Counted from the stretch's first letter, positions 26,516 through 36,603 are shown. The stretch: 64,000 nt of DNA from an uncultured Bacteroidia bacterium (GCA_902785785.1 CADAAA010000003.1:186001-250000), one strand, 5' to 3'. The notes: generated by a model from the sequence alone, not told the origin. Translations and numbers: made by a program.

Positions 26516-27832
26516 ATGAACATCGAAAAGAAACAGATTGATGATCTCAACATCAAGCTTACGCTGAACATCGCTGCAGACGACTATGCACCGATCAAGA
26601 AGAAGAAGTTGAACGAACGCCGCCGCACCGCCGAATTCAAGGGTTTCCGCAAGGGCATGGTCCCTGCCTCCCTCATCGAGCGCGTCTATGGCGAGCAGTG
26701 CCTCGGTGATGCCGTCAACGACATCATCTCCGAGCAGCTCGGCAAGTACATGGATGAGAGCGGTCTCAACTTCATCGGTGAGCCTCTGACCAGCGAAGAC
26801 CAGCCGGAGATCGAGTGGAAGGACGGCAACGACTTCACGTTCATGTTCGACCTTGCCGTCGCTCCGAAGATCGATTTCGAACTTTCTTCCTCTGACAAGG
26901 TCGTCAACTATACCATCAAGTCCACGGCTGTCGCCAAGGAGGAGATGAAGCGCAACATGCTCATGCAGTATGGCGAGATGCAGGAGGTTGAGGCTCCCAC
27001 CCCCGAGTCCTATCTCTATGTCGACCTCGAGAATGACGACAAGACCGTCGAGAACGGTTACATCTCCATGCGTGACGTGACCGAGGCTATGAAGCCCGCC
27101 CTCATGGGTGTAAAGGCCGGTGACAAGCTCGAGCTGAACATCAACGAAGTGCTCGACCGCGAAGGTGACCGCGCCACCCTGCTCAAGGTCAAGAAAGAGG
27201 ATCTTGCCGGCATCAATCCCGTGTTCAACGCCACCGTGGTGAACATCAAGAACTTCGAGGCTGCCACGCCGACTCCCGAAACCTTCGACCGCATCTTCGG
27301 CGATGGCAATGTCAAGACCGAGGAAGACTTCGAGAAGGAGGTCGCCAACCGTCTGGCTGAGAACTACCGCCAGGAGAGCGACTACCGCCTCGGCAAGGAT
27401 ATCAAGGACTATCTCGTCAAGAAGGCTGACATCAAGCTTCCCGAGGATTTCCTCAAGCGTTGGCTCTACACCATCAACAAGGAGAAGTATACGATGGAGG
27501 ACATCGAGAAGGAGTTCGATTCGTTCCTTGCTGACTACAAGTGGCAGCTCGTCAGCGACTACCTGATGAAGAAGTTCGACCTCAAGATCGACCGCAACGA
27601 CCTCAGCGAGGCTGCACATGGCTACGTGGCATATCAGTATGCGATGTACGGCATGGCTAATGTCCCGTCCAATTTCATCGACGAGGCCGCCCAGAAGATG
27701 CTCAATGACCGCCAGCAGGTCGAGCGCCTCTCCGAGCAGGTCGCCGAGCAGAAGGTCATCGCCGCCGTCAAGGACATCATCTCCTTCGACAAGAAATCCA
27801 TCTCCGTCGAGAAGTTCCGCGAGTTGAAATAA
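26516..27832 (+). CDS. tig: Trigger factor
   Basis: A 438-residue ribosome-associated chaperone. The N-terminal ribosome-binding signature is GFRKGMVPASLIERVYG (about residues 42-58). The central segment (about 150-240) is in the position of the peptidyl-prolyl isomerase domain but is diverged, as usual in Bacteroidetes. The C-terminal part is helical and charged. It is followed by a terminator and then clpP-clpX, the common tig-clpP-clpX order linking folding and proteolysis of nascent chains. Confidence 0.95.
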   Translation: MNIEKKQIDDLNIKLTLNIAADDYAPIKKKKLNERRRTAEFKGFRKGMVPASLIERVYGEQCLGDAVNDIISEQLGKYMDESGLNFIGEPLTSEDQPEIEWKDGNDFTFMFDLAVAPKIDFELSSSDKVVNYTIKSTAVAKEEMKRNMLMQYGEMQEVEAPTPESYLYVDLENDDKTVENGYISMRDVTEAMKPALMGVKAGDKLELNINEVLDREGDRATLLKVKKEDLAGINPVFNATVVNIKNFEAATPTPETFDRIFGDGNVKTEEDFEKEVANRLAENYRQESDYRLGKDIKDYLVKKADIKLPEDFLKRWLYTINKEKYTMEDIEKEFDSFLADYKWQLVSDYLMKKFDLKIDRNDLSEAAHGYVAYQYAMYGMANVPSNFIDEAAQKMLNDRQQVERLSEQVAEQKVIAAVKDIISFDKKSISVEKFRELK

Positions 27833-27851
27833 ACTCTTCGCACAACCGTTG

Positions 27852-27886
27852 AAAAACAGAGCGCCGTCCAGACGCTCTGTTTTTTT
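27852..27886 (+). terminator. Intrinsic terminator after tig
   Basis: Stem CAGAGCG (27857-27863) pairs with CGCTCTG (27873-27879), extended by an A-run and a T-run, with seven Ts at 27880-27886. It separates tig from the clpP promoter. Confidence 0.85.
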
Positions 27887-27898
27887 GCAAAAATGTGC

Positions 27899-27906
27899 TA
27901 ACTTTG
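27899..27906 (+). promoter_or_regulatory. -7 promoter box of clpP-clpX
   Basis: TAACTTTG matches TAnnTTTG and lies 44 nt before the clpP ATG at 27951. A TTG codon in frame at 27912 lies near the expected transcription start and is therefore unlikely to be the start codon. Confidence 0.65.
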
Positions 27907-27950
27907 AATGATTGAAGAAAGATTTGTGTCGGATAGAAGTATATAGAGAT

Positions 27951-28619
27951 ATGAAAGAGTTTGAGAAATACGCGAGGATGGAGCGGGGGATAAGCTCCAT
28001 GACCCTGCACCGTTTCGAGTCGGTGTACGACTCGTATATCAACCCCACGATCATAGAGGAGCGGAAACTCAATGTCGCTTCGATGGATGTGTTCAGCCGT
28101 TTGATGATGGACCGCATCATCTTCCTGGGAGTACCCATCGATGACGATGTGGCCAATATCATCCAGGCGCAGCTGCTGTTCCTGGCCTCGACCGACCCGA
28201 CTGCGGATATTTCTCTATACCTGAATACTCCGGGCGGGCAGGTGAACAGCGGGCTCGGTATCTACGACACGATGCAGCTGGTGGAGCCGGATGTGGCGAC
28301 CATCTGCACTGGGCAGGCCGCCTCGATGGGCGCCGTTCTGCTCTGCGCCGGCGCGCCCGGCAAGCGCTCGGCGCTGCCACACTCCAAAGTGTTGATCCAT
28401 CAGCCTTTGGGCGGCGCCAAGGGCCAGGCCAGCGACATCCTCATCGCAGCGAAGGAGATTGAAAAATGCCGCGCCGAGCTCGTCGGCATCATAGCCGAGC
28501 ATACCGGTCAGCCTTACGACAGGGTGTTCGCCGACGCTGACCGCGACTTCTGGATGACCGCCCAGGAGGCCAAGGAATACGGCATGGTGGACGAGATCCT
28601 TACGAGAAAGAAGAAATAG
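27951..28619 (+). CDS. clpP: ATP-dependent Clp protease proteolytic subunit
   Basis: A 222-residue serine peptidase of the ClpP family. The catalytic serine is Ser125 in [11 protein letters not shown], the histidine His150 in [11 protein letters not shown], and the aspartate in the [18 protein letters not shown] segment near residue 199. [19 protein letters not shown] is the oligomer and active-site strand. It carries an N-terminal extension of about 25 residues before the core, as in other Bacteroidetes ClpPs. It is cotranscribed with clpX, which starts 2 nt after its stop. Confidence 0.97.
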   Translation: MKEFEKYARMERGISSMTLHRFESVYDSYINPTIIEERKLNVASMDVFSRLMMDRIIFLGVPIDDDVANIIQAQLLFLASTDPTADISLYLNTPGGQVNSGLGIYDTMQLVEPDVATICTGQAASMGAVLLCAGAPGKRSALPHSKVLIHQPLGGAKGQASDILIAAKEIEKCRAELVGIIAEHTGQPYDRVFADADRDFWMTAQEAKEYGMVDEILTRKKK

Positions 28620-28621
28620 GT

Positions 28622-29854
28622 ATGGCATCCTCCAAGAACAACAAGACCGGACGTCACTGCTGTTTCTGCGGCCGCGGCGAGGATGAGGTGAACCTGCTCC
28701 TAAGCGGCATCGACGGTTATATCTGTGACGACTGCGTGAAGATGGCAGGGGAGTATCTCGCCGAGCTGGGACATGCCCGCGAGAAAGAGGCTCCCGCCAT
28801 CAAGGTGGGCGAACTCCAGAAACCGAAGGCCATCAAGGAGTTCCTCGACCAGTACGTCATCGGGCAGGAACGCGCCAAAAAGCTCCTGTCCGTGGCGGTG
28901 TACAACCACTACAAGCGTATCAACCACAACCTCGTGGAGAAGCCCGACGACGGTGTCGAACTCGAGAAGTCCAATATCCTCATGGTAGGTCCTACCGGTA
29001 CCGGCAAGACCTTGATGGCCAGGACTATAGCCAAGATGCTCGATGTTCCGTTCACCATTGTGGACGCCACCGTCCTGACCGAGGCCGGCTATGTGGGCGA
29101 GGACGTGGAAAGTATCCTTACTCGTCTCCTCCAGGAGGCCGATTATGATGTAAAGAAAGCTGAGCGCGGCATAGTCTTCATCGACGAGATCGACAAGATA
29201 GCCCGCAAGAGCGACAACCCTTCCATCACCCGCGACGTGTCCGGCGAGGGAGTGCAGCAGGCAATGCTCAAGCTCCTCGAAGGCAATGTCGTAAATGTCC
29301 CGCCGAAGGGCGGCCGCAAGCATCCTGAGCAGGATTTCGTCCACGTCAATACGGAGAATATCCTCTTCATCTGCGGCGGCGCGTTCGAGGGCATCGAACG
29401 CCGGATCGCCCAGCGCCTCAATACCCAGGTTATCGGCTTCGGCGCGTCCGGAAAGCAGCGCATCGACAAGGAGAATCTCCTCCAGTATGTGTCTGCAATG
29501 GATCTCCGAGGCTATGGACTCATCCCGGAGATCATCGGCCGTCTGCCTGTCATCACCTATCTTGACGCCCTTGACCGCGATGCCCTCAAGAGCATCCTGA
29601 CCGAGCCCAAGAACGCCATCCTTAGGCAGTACGAGAAGATATTCGAGATTGACGGACAGAAACTTGTCATCGACCCGGAGGTCCTCGATCTCATAGTCGA
29701 CACTTCCATCAAGAACAAGCTTGGCGCCAGAGGCCTGCGCAGTATCTGCGAACAGATCATGAACGACGCCATGTACGAAGCCCCGTCTTCGGGAGAGAAG
29801 ACCTTCCACATCACCCTCGACTACGCCAAGTCTAAACTTGAGAACCAGATATGA
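28622..29854 (+). CDS. clpX: ATP-dependent Clp protease ATP-binding subunit ClpX
   Basis: A 410-residue AAA+ unfoldase. The N-terminal zinc-binding domain has [11 protein letters not shown] and ICDDC. Walker A is GPTGTGKT near residue 122, the pore loop is [11 protein letters not shown], Walker B is [11 protein letters not shown], the RKH loop is [10 protein letters not shown], and sensor II is GARGLRSI. It delivers tagged or unfolded substrates to ClpP. The stop at 29854 is immediately followed by a bidirectional terminator hairpin. Confidence 0.98.
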   Translation: MASSKNNKTGRHCCFCGRGEDEVNLLLSGIDGYICDDCVKMAGEYLAELGHAREKEAPAIKVGELQKPKAIKEFLDQYVIGQERAKKLLSVAVYNHYKRINHNLVEKPDDGVELEKSNILMVGPTGTGKTLMARTIAKMLDVPFTIVDATVLTEAGYVGEDVESILTRLLQEADYDVKKAERGIVFIDEIDKIARKSDNPSITRDVSGEGVQQAMLKLLEGNVVNVPPKGGRKHPEQDFVHVNTENILFICGGAFEGIERRIAQRLNTQVIGFGASGKQRIDKENLLQYVSAMDLRGYGLIPEIIGRLPVITYLDALDRDALKSILTEPKNAILRQYEKIFEIDGQKLVIDPEVLDLIVDTSIKNKLGARGLRSICEQIMNDAMYEAPSSGEKTFHITLDYAKSKLENQI

Positions 29855-29884
29855 AAAACTGCGGGTGAAAGCCCGCAGTTTTTT
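29854..29884. terminator. Bidirectional terminator between clpX and the M20 dipeptidase gene
   Basis: CTGCGGG (29859-29865) pairs with CCCGCAG (29872-29878) around the loop TGAAAG, flanked by AAAAA on the left and TTTTTT on the right. It can end transcription from both sides, serving the convergent clpPX and peptidase operons. Confidence 0.85.
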
Positions 29885-31229
29885 AATAATACTTGTAGAA
29901 CAATGCTATAGACTCCATTCCGGCGAAGAACTGCTTGAGCAGGTAACTCTCGTTGGGGGAGTGGATGGTATCACGCTCAAGACCGAAGCCCATGAGTAGC
30001 GGGTCGATGCCGAGGATCTTCTGGAACTCGGCCAGGACCGCGATGCTGCCGCCGCCGCGCGAGGGTACGGGCTCGATGCCGTAGACCTCGCCCATGGCGC
30101 GCGCGGCAGCCTTGTAGGCCTCGGAACTGATCGGGATGAGGAAGCCGTCGCCGCCTTCGCACTCCTTGACCTCGACCTTGACGCATTTGGGTGCTATTGA
30201 CTTGAAGTGCTTGGCGAAGAGTTTGGTGATCTCGCCGCTCTTCTGGTCGGGGACCAGCCGCATCGAGATCTTGGCGTGGGCTTCGGACGGGAGGACCGTC
30301 TTGGCGCCCTCGCCGGTGTAGCCGCCCCAGATGCCGCAGACGTCCAGGCACGGGCGGATGCCCGTGCGCTCGAGCGTCGTATAGCCTTTCTCACCTCGTA
30401 TGTCCTTGATATCCAGGAACTCCTTGTATTCCTTCAGGTTGAAGGGAGCGCGGGCGAGCATCTTGCGGTCCTTGCGGGAGAGCTCCACGACCTTGTCGTA
30501 GAAGCCGGGGACATTCACCCTGCCGTCCTCGTCATGGAGCGTCGCGATCATCTCGCATAGCACCGTGATAGGATTGGCGACGGCTCCGCCGTAATGGCCG
30601 GAGTGCAGGTCTTTGTTGGGACCGGTGACCTTGACTTCGAGGTAGGACAGTCCGCGCATGCCGCAGTTGATGGACGGCACTTTCTCGGAGATCATGGTGG
30701 TATCGGAAACCAGGCAGACATCGGCCGCCAGGCGCTTCTTGTTCTGCTTTATCCAAGCCGGAAGGTTAGGACTGCCGATTTCCTCCTCGCCCTCGAACAT
30801 GAACTTGACGTTGTGGCGCAGCTGCCCTGTGCGGACGAGGAACTCGAACGCCTTGATATGCATGAAGAGCTGGCCCTTGTCGTCGTTTGCGCCGCGGCCC
30901 CAGATGGCCCCGTCATGTATGACGGGCTCGAAGGGGTCTGTGCGCCACTTATCCAGTGGCTCCGGCGGCTGGACATCGTAGTGCCCGTAGACCAGGACGG
31001 TCTTGAGGGCAGGGTCAACCATTTTCTCGCCATATACGACGGGGTTGCCGTCGGAAGGCGAGACTTCCGCGAAGTCGGCGCCGGCCTCCATGAGGAGGAC
31101 GGCCAGCCGTTCGGCACAGCGGCGCATGTCGTCCTTGTGCTCAGCCTTCGCGCTGATGGAAGGGATGCGCAGCAGCGAAAACAGCTCTTCGTAGAAACGT
31201 TCCTTGTTCTGTTCGATGTAATTCTTCAT
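29883..31229 (-). CDS. M20-family dipeptidase
   Basis: A 448-residue cytoplasmic metallopeptidase (M20A, dipeptidase PepV/CNDP-like). Metal ligands are in VLVYGHYDVQP, GRGANDDKGQ, EGEEEIGS and CLVSDTT, with the dimer-domain histidine in KDLHSGHYGG and the last ligand near LERDTIHSPNE. No signal peptide is present. It is the last gene of a four-gene operon with two secreted S9 peptidases, starting 8 nt after the stop of the upstream peptidase gene, so it probably hydrolyses the dipeptides that the secreted enzymes release. Confidence 0.94.
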   Translation of the reverse strand: MKNYIEQNKERFYEELFSLLRIPSISAKAEHKDDMRRCAERLAVLLMEAGADFAEVSPSDGNPVVYGEKMVDPALKTVLVYGHYDVQPPEPLDKWRTDPFEPVIHDGAIWGRGANDDKGQLFMHIKAFEFLVRTGQLRHNVKFMFEGEEEIGSPNLPAWIKQNKKRLAADVCLVSDTTMISEKVPSINCGMRGLSYLEVKVTGPNKDLHSGHYGGAVANPITVLCEMIATLHDEDGRVNVPGFYDKVVELSRKDRKMLARAPFNLKEYKEFLDIKDIRGEKGYTTLERTGIRPCLDVCGIWGGYTGEGAKTVLPSEAHAKISMRLVPDQKSGEITKLFAKHFKSIAPKCVKVEVKECEGGDGFLIPISSEAYKAAARAMGEVYGIEPVPSRGGGSIAVLAEFQKILGIDPLLMGFGLERDTIHSPNESYLLKQFFAGMESIALFYKYY

Positions 31230-31237
31230 ATAAAACG

Positions 31238-34078
31238 CTAATCTTCAGTGAGTTCAAATCCGAAATACTCTCCCTTGCGGGCGGTAGGCACGCCGGTCTT
31301 CATCCAAGCCGGCATCGGGTCGCCCTTGAGGTAATGGTCGAAGAACTGCTGCAGGCGGACGGAGAGGTCCTTTGCGTTGCGGCGTTCTGCCAGGTTGTGG
31401 GCTTCGTTGTTGTACTCCAGCAGCCATGCGGGATGGCCGAAGCGGCGGAGTGCCATGAAGAACTCTATGCCCTGGTACCACGGTACGGCTCCGTCATTGT
31501 CGTTATGCATGATGAGTACCGGCGTGGTGACGTTCTGGGTATGGAAAACGGGGGAGTTCTCGATATAGAGGTCCAGGCCACCCTCGTCCCAAAGGGACTT
31601 GCCGATGCGGCTCTGGCCATGCTCGTACTGCATTGCACGGACCATTCCGGACTCCCAGCGGATGCCGCCGTACGCGCTGGTCATGTTGCCGACGGGCGCT
31701 CCCGCGCCGGCCGCGGCAAACATGTTGGTGCGCGTCACGAGGTATGCGGTCTGGTATCCGCCCCAGCTCTGGCCCTGGATGGCCATCTTGTCCTTGTCGA
31801 TGAACGGGAACTGCTCGCACATGGCTTCCGCACCGGAGCAGATGCAATTGTAGGCGCTCTCGCCGGGGTGTCCGTCCTTGTAGACGATGTCCGGTACGAA
31901 CACTATGTATCCGCGGCTGGCGTAGAACGTGAGGTTCACGGTGGAACGGCTCGGAGCTGGGGCTACATAGTTGTACAGGGTCTCGGAATTCTTCTCATAG
32001 AAGTAGATGATCATAGGGTACTTCTTCGCGGGATCGAGATTCTCCGGAGTGAGGAGGATGCCGTCGAGAGGAGTGCCGTCGTAGGCTTTCCAGTGCACCA
32101 GGCGCTTGTCCGCCCAATTGTACTCAGCCTGCTGGGGATTGATGCAGGACCATCTCTTTTCGGACCCCCAACGGTCAAGTGTCGTGTATACATCCGGTGA
32201 TTCCTTGTAACTGCCTTTCTTGTAGGCAATAACCTCGGCGTCCTTGGCCTTGGCTATGCTGGTGAAGGCGTATTTGTCGGTGAAGCAGCTGAGAAGACCG
32301 GGCTTGTCGACACTTATCGTGGCTATGCCGTTCTCCTTGGTGGTGCGGTCGAAGACGGTGAGGAACACTTCGTCCTTCTTGCCTATGGTCTTGATGACAC
32401 CGAGACGGGTGAGTGCAGCCGGGATATCGCTGCGCTCGTAGTTGGCGTAGCTGAGCTGGAGGTTGCCGCTGCGGCCCTTGCCCTGTGTCAGGCAGGTGGC
32501 GTATTTGCCGTCGGGCTGGATCTTCCAGATGTCGTATTTGTCGGAGAGAAGGAACGCCTCGTCGCCGTCCAGCCAGTGCGGACGGTCGACGGCCGGCGGC
32601 GGAGCCGGGTGGTCATCCTCGTCGTCGTAGAACGGAACGCCTGCCGCAGCCGTGACATTTAGGCTCACGCCGTCCGCCATACGGTAAGTGTGCCAGCCGA
32701 GGTCGTCGTCGCTGAACCAGTAGATATATTTGCCGCCCGGCGAGACATTGGCCGTGCCGTTGAGCTTCTCAAAGAGAAGGCGGCGTGCGCCGGTGTTCAT
32801 GTCCACGAGATAGACATCCTGGAAGCTGTTGCTGTCCCATGTGGAACTGATCTGGTAGGGCTTGTTGTCACGCACGAGAGCCCACTGGCCTTCCGCTCCG
32901 TTGAAATAGCTTGTCGTTGCTGTGAGCTCGTGGTTGAGGCGGATGAGCTTGTGGCGGTCGGCGCCGAGGTTGATGACCGACTCGTAGGTGGCGGCCTTCA
33001 GCTGTGAGGCGCGGGCTTTCTGGATGGGCGGGGTCATGTAGATGTCATAAGCCCAGATGTCCAGCTGTGCGGTCTCGAAGTCGATGATCGTGGTGTCTTT
33101 AGGAGGGAGACACTCGGCGATGCCGAGGAGGACGCGGGTGGAGTTCTTGGAGAAGGCAGGGGAGCCGTTCTCGGTGACGCAGAGCTTGCCGTCAACGGTA
33201 TAGTCCTGAGGGATAAGCTCTTCGACATTCTCTATGAGCTGGGCCTTGCGGCCCTTGCCCTGAAGGAGTTCTTCGTAGAGTATGACGGAACAGTGCTTGT
33301 TGCCGGTGGAGTTGGAGTCGGCGGAAGCCAGGAACACGAGTTTGTCGCCGGGGTCGTTGAAGTTGGGCAGCGAGTAGAACTTCTTGCCCTCGGAGAGGGT
33401 CTTGCGGGTCATCGCAGGGAGCTTGAACAGAGCGACCTCGTCCTTGGACAGGGAGTCTTTCTTGTCCTTCTTGAACACGACGGCCAGACGGTCTCCAAAC
33501 CGGTCGAAACCGTATTTGTCGACATTCTTCAGCGTATCGGACTGACCGGTGCCGGGATAGAACACGACAGTGATCTTCTCGGCCTTGGGAGCAGGCTTGA
33601 CGGTGTCGGGTACTTCCTTCTTCCACTCGGTCTGGTAGGCGATGACATTGCGCCTCTCGAGCGTGCTCTTGAAAGCGCTGACATTCGCTATCTTCTTGAG
33701 CTCAAAAGTGTTGAGATCCACGATACCGAGGCTGTCCTTGGGCATGTCATCGGCTTTTTTCTTGTCGATCCTGGCCTGACGGGTGGCGGCGTAGGGCGCC
33801 TTGATCGTGAAGACGGCCCAGCGGCCGTCGCGCGAGATCGTGGCGGCGCCGCCGCGATCCACCTTGAGTTCGCGGCCCGTTGCCGTTTCGACTATGACAA
33901 GCTCGGCGTCACCCTGCTGCGGGGTTATCTGGTAGGCCATGATGCGCCCGTCATCGGTGAGGACCGGGGCGGTCGTGCTCTGCCAGTCGTCATAGACGGT
34001 GTGGTCAAGCACCTTTTTCTGTGCTGTGGCGGTGATGCATACCAGCACGCAGGCCGCCAGTGTCAAAGTCCGTTTCAT
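31238..34078 (-). CDS. Secreted S9 prolyl-oligopeptidase-family peptidase, large
   Basis: A 946-residue exported protein (signal peptide MKRTLTLAACVLVCITATA). A long N-terminal beta-propeller-like region precedes an alpha/beta-hydrolase domain with nucleophile elbow GQSWGGYQT, acid in MHNDNDGAVPWYQ and histidine in YNNEAHNL. This motif set and length match the large S9 acylaminoacyl/prolyl-oligopeptidase-like enzymes of Bacteroidetes. Its start overlaps the stop of the upstream DPP IV-type gene by 4 nt. Substrate specificity is not evident, but a peptide-degrading role is clear. Confidence 0.93.
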   Translation of the reverse strand: MKRTLTLAACVLVCITATAQKKVLDHTVYDDWQSTTAPVLTDDGRIMAYQITPQQGDAELVIVETATGRELKVDRGGAATISRDGRWAVFTIKAPYAATRQARIDKKKADDMPKDSLGIVDLNTFELKKIANVSAFKSTLERRNVIAYQTEWKKEVPDTVKPAPKAEKITVVFYPGTGQSDTLKNVDKYGFDRFGDRLAVVFKKDKKDSLSKDEVALFKLPAMTRKTLSEGKKFYSLPNFNDPGDKLVFLASADSNSTGNKHCSVILYEELLQGKGRKAQLIENVEELIPQDYTVDGKLCVTENGSPAFSKNSTRVLLGIAECLPPKDTTIIDFETAQLDIWAYDIYMTPPIQKARASQLKAATYESVINLGADRHKLIRLNHELTATTSYFNGAEGQWALVRDNKPYQISSTWDSNSFQDVYLVDMNTGARRLLFEKLNGTANVSPGGKYIYWFSDDDLGWHTYRMADGVSLNVTAAAGVPFYDDEDDHPAPPPAVDRPHWLDGDEAFLLSDKYDIWKIQPDGKYATCLTQGKGRSGNLQLSYANYERSDIPAALTRLGVIKTIGKKDEVFLTVFDRTTKENGIATISVDKPGLLSCFTDKYAFTSIAKAKDAEVIAYKKGSYKESPDVYTTLDRWGSEKRWSCINPQQAEYNWADKRLVHWKAYDGTPLDGILLTPENLDPAKKYPMIIYFYEKNSETLYNYVAPAPSRSTVNLTFYASRGYIVFVPDIVYKDGHPGESAYNCICSGAEAMCEQFPFIDKDKMAIQGQSWGGYQTAYLVTRTNMFAAAGAGAPVGNMTSAYGGIRWESGMVRAMQYEHGQSRIGKSLWDEGGLDLYIENSPVFHTQNVTTPVLIMHNDNDGAVPWYQGIEFFMALRRFGHPAWLLEYNNEAHNLAERRNAKDLSVRLQQFFDHYLKGDPMPAWMKTGVPTARKGEYFGFELTED

Positions 34079-36126
34079 AGATAGTCGTCAAAATAGTTGG
34101 TAACTTTCTGCATTAGATGTTCCCTCCACGCTCCGGTGACATTGTGCTCGGAGACTGGGTAGGGGAAATAGTCCACCTGGATGTTGTTTTCGATGCATTC
34201 CTGGATGAAGCTTAGGGAATGCTCCCATACGACGGTGTTGTCGATGGCACCCTGGCAGATAAGGAGTTTGCCCTTGAGGTCCTTGGCCTTGTTGATGAGC
34301 GAGGTCTTCTCAAATCCTTCGGGATTGGTCTCGGGATTGTCCATATAGCGCTCGCCGTACATTACCTCGTACCACTTCCAGTCGATGACCGGACCTCCGG
34401 CCACGCCTACCTTGAATACGTCGGGGTAGTTGGTGATCAGGGAGATGGTCATGAAGCCGCCGTAGCTCCAGCCGTGGACGCCGATGCGGTCTGAATCGAC
34501 ATACGGCAAGGTGCGGAGCCAGTCTATGCCGACCATCTGGTCGGCCATCTCAGCCTGGCCGCACTGGCGGTTGATGGCCTTCTCGAAGGCCGCGCCGCGG
34601 TGTTCGGTGCCGCGGTTGTCCTGCACATATACGATGTAGCCGCGCTGGGACATCAGCATCTCCCACATGCGGACGCTGCCGAGCCAAGTGTCTGTAACCA
34701 TCTGTGAATGAGGGCCTCCGTAGACATAGAGAACCACCGGATACTTTTTCGACGGATCGAAATTGGCCGGGAGGAACATGCGGTAGTAGTTGTCGTACAG
34801 GCCGTCGGCGCTCTTGACGGTGCCAAGGCGGACTTCACCGGTACGGTAGCCCGCGAGCGGGTCATCGGCGGTGAAGAGATTGCGTACGAGCTTGCCGTCG
34901 GCAGAACGGAGGTCGACTACGCGCGGGACGTTGAAACTGCTGTAACTGTCGATGAAATACTTGCAGTCGGGTGAAAGCGAGACACTGTGCCATCCGCGCT
35001 CGGAGGTGAGGCGCTGCGGAACGCCTATCCTTGCCTTGGCAAGCTCCTGCCTGCGGTTCTGGCGTACCTCGACGCGGAAGAGGTGGCTCTCGATGGGGGA
35101 GACCTCCGCGGAGCTGTAATACACATACTGGCCGTCATTGGTCACGTAAGTGACTTCGGCATCGGTGTTTACGAGTCTGCGAACGGTTCCCAGGGTGTCG
35201 CAGAGGTAGAGATTCTTGTATCCGTCGCGGTTGTCGGTGGAGTACAGGAACTGATACGTGCCCTTCAGGAAGAACAAATGCTCATAGGGCTCCACCCACT
35301 GGTCGTTCTCCTCGTTCAGGAGGTTGCGTACGAATGCTCCCGTGGCCGCGTCGTACATGTTGAGGTGCATGTGATGCTGCGGCCGGTCAAGGACCTGGAT
35401 GAAGATGTACCGGTCGTCCGGGCTCCAGCTGATGTTGGTCAGGTAGCGTTCTTCGTCGAAGTCCGTCACTATCATATAGACAGTCGTGCCCTTCTCTATG
35501 TCGTAAACCCCGAGCGTGACGTGCTCGGAGGCCATTCCGTTCATGGGATACTTGAAAGTCACAAGCTCTCCTGTGCGGGTCTTGATGTTGAGGATGGGGA
35601 AATCCGTCACGCGCGACTCGTCCTTGCGGTAGAATGCAATCCTGCGGCCGGAGGGGGACCAGTAGATGCCCTCTCCGATGCCGAACTCGTTGCGGCTGAC
35701 ACTCTGGCCGAAGGTGATCTGGTCGCTGACGCTCTCGGCGACTGTCAGCCGCGCGCCCTGGGCCGTAATGCAGTAAAGGCTGTGGCCTTCGGTGAAGGCG
35801 TATGCTCCCTTGCCGTTCGGGGTGATGTCGCCGGCCCCGCGGGGGATGGCCCTGCGGGCCTCGTCCGCCGCGGGCTCATAGCCGGAGACCTCTCCGGCTA
35901 TCGTCGACACCTTGACCCCGTCCGCGTCGCGGAAAAGGTAGGAGCCTTCGTCCTGCCATTGGGCTGAGAAAGATGCGGCGTAGCCCGTCCTAGAGACGGT
36001 GACATCCTTCATCGTGAAATCCTTTCCGGAATCCTGCGCCGGATGCCTGTCCAGAACGGTTTGCGCCCCGACGCTTGACGACAGGGCGCAAAGGACCGTT
36101 ATACAGGCCAGTAAACTATTTCTCAT
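34075..36126 (-). CDS. Secreted dipeptidyl peptidase IV-type S9 peptidase
   Basis: A 683-residue exported enzyme (signal peptide MRNSLLACITVLCALSSSVGA). The DPPIV_N propeller contains ISWSPDDRYIFIQVLDRPQ and YWSPSGRRIAFYR. The catalytic domain has GWSYGG, the acid in CQGAIDNTVVW and histidine in PVSEHNVTG. It differs from the paralogue at 7655-9772 in keeping the canonical Trp and Tyr around the nucleophile. It overlaps both neighbours in its operon by 4 nt, so the proteins are likely made together. Confidence 0.95.
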   Translation of the reverse strand: MRNSLLACITVLCALSSSVGAQTVLDRHPAQDSGKDFTMKDVTVSRTGYAASFSAQWQDEGSYLFRDADGVKVSTIAGEVSGYEPAADEARRAIPRGAGDITPNGKGAYAFTEGHSLYCITAQGARLTVAESVSDQITFGQSVSRNEFGIGEGIYWSPSGRRIAFYRKDESRVTDFPILNIKTRTGELVTFKYPMNGMASEHVTLGVYDIEKGTTVYMIVTDFDEERYLTNISWSPDDRYIFIQVLDRPQHHMHLNMYDAATGAFVRNLLNEENDQWVEPYEHLFFLKGTYQFLYSTDNRDGYKNLYLCDTLGTVRRLVNTDAEVTYVTNDGQYVYYSSAEVSPIESHLFRVEVRQNRRQELAKARIGVPQRLTSERGWHSVSLSPDCKYFIDSYSSFNVPRVVDLRSADGKLVRNLFTADDPLAGYRTGEVRLGTVKSADGLYDNYYRMFLPANFDPSKKYPVVLYVYGGPHSQMVTDTWLGSVRMWEMLMSQRGYIVYVQDNRGTEHRGAAFEKAINRQCGQAEMADQMVGIDWLRTLPYVDSDRIGVHGWSYGGFMTISLITNYPDVFKVGVAGGPVIDWKWYEVMYGERYMDNPETNPEGFEKTSLINKAKDLKGKLLICQGAIDNTVVWEHSLSFIQECIENNIQVDYFPYPVSEHNVTGAWREHLMQKVTNYFDDYL

Positions 36127-36548
36127 ATCTGTTCCGTTGCAATCGGTATGACAGTGGTGCTGTTGTCGACCTCCCTTACGGAAATGATTCCGTCGACGAT
36201 ATACTTCTCCATACCCCTCCAGGGCAGTGCGCCGAGGTACTCCTTGTAGTGCAGCTCGACATTCTTTCCGCTGCAGCGCATCAGGGAGTCAGCTATGGCT
36301 TTGTCCACGACCGAGAAGTTGAACTCGTTTGACTGGATACTGTTGGTGCCTTTCTGGCCCTTGAAACCCGATTGGATGAGCCTGCCTTCGAAGGTCTTGA
36401 ATACATATCCCTTGTACATCAGCTGGTTGAGCTGTCCTGCCTTCACACCTTCTCCGAATACGAAGCAGAACTTGAAGAAGATGAATGCAGCCAGCGCCAG
36501 GACTAGCACTATGCTGCTGATGGTGATGATCTTTGCCTTGGTCTTCAT
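36123..36548 (-). CDS. Small single-pass membrane protein, Bacteroidales-conserved
   Basis: A 141-residue protein with an N-terminal membrane helix (IITISSIVLVLALAAFIFF) followed by a soluble domain containing GEGVKAGQLNQLMYKGYVFKT, EGRLIQSGF and LHYKEYLGALPWRGM. I recognise the pattern as a family common in Bacteroidales; related entries are sometimes misannotated as 6-phosphogluconate dehydrogenase, but there is no nucleotide-binding fold. Function is unknown. It is the first gene of the peptidase operon and overlaps the DPP IV-type gene by 4 nt. A TATATTTG box precedes it. Confidence 0.8.
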   Translation of the reverse strand: MKTKAKIITISSIVLVLALAAFIFFKFCFVFGEGVKAGQLNQLMYKGYVFKTFEGRLIQSGFKGQKGTNSIQSNEFNFSVVDKAIADSLMRCSGKNVELHYKEYLGALPWRGMEKYIVDGIISVREVDNSTTVIPIATEQI

Positions 36549-36588
36549 AATCTATGTTATCAATTGTATTTCCTTGTTTCCTGATTCA

Positions 36589-36596
36589 CAAATATA
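36589..36596 (-). promoter_or_regulatory. -7 promoter box of the peptidase operon
   Basis: The reverse strand reads TATATTTG, 40 nt before the ATG at 36548. It lies directly downstream of the rpmE2 terminator. Confidence 0.55.
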
Positions 36597-36603
36597 CTCA
36601 ATA

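Noticed and set aside
36123-36548. 6-phosphogluconate dehydrogenase
   Set aside because: Similar small proteins sometimes carry that label, but this one is 141 residues with a membrane helix and no nucleotide-binding motif.
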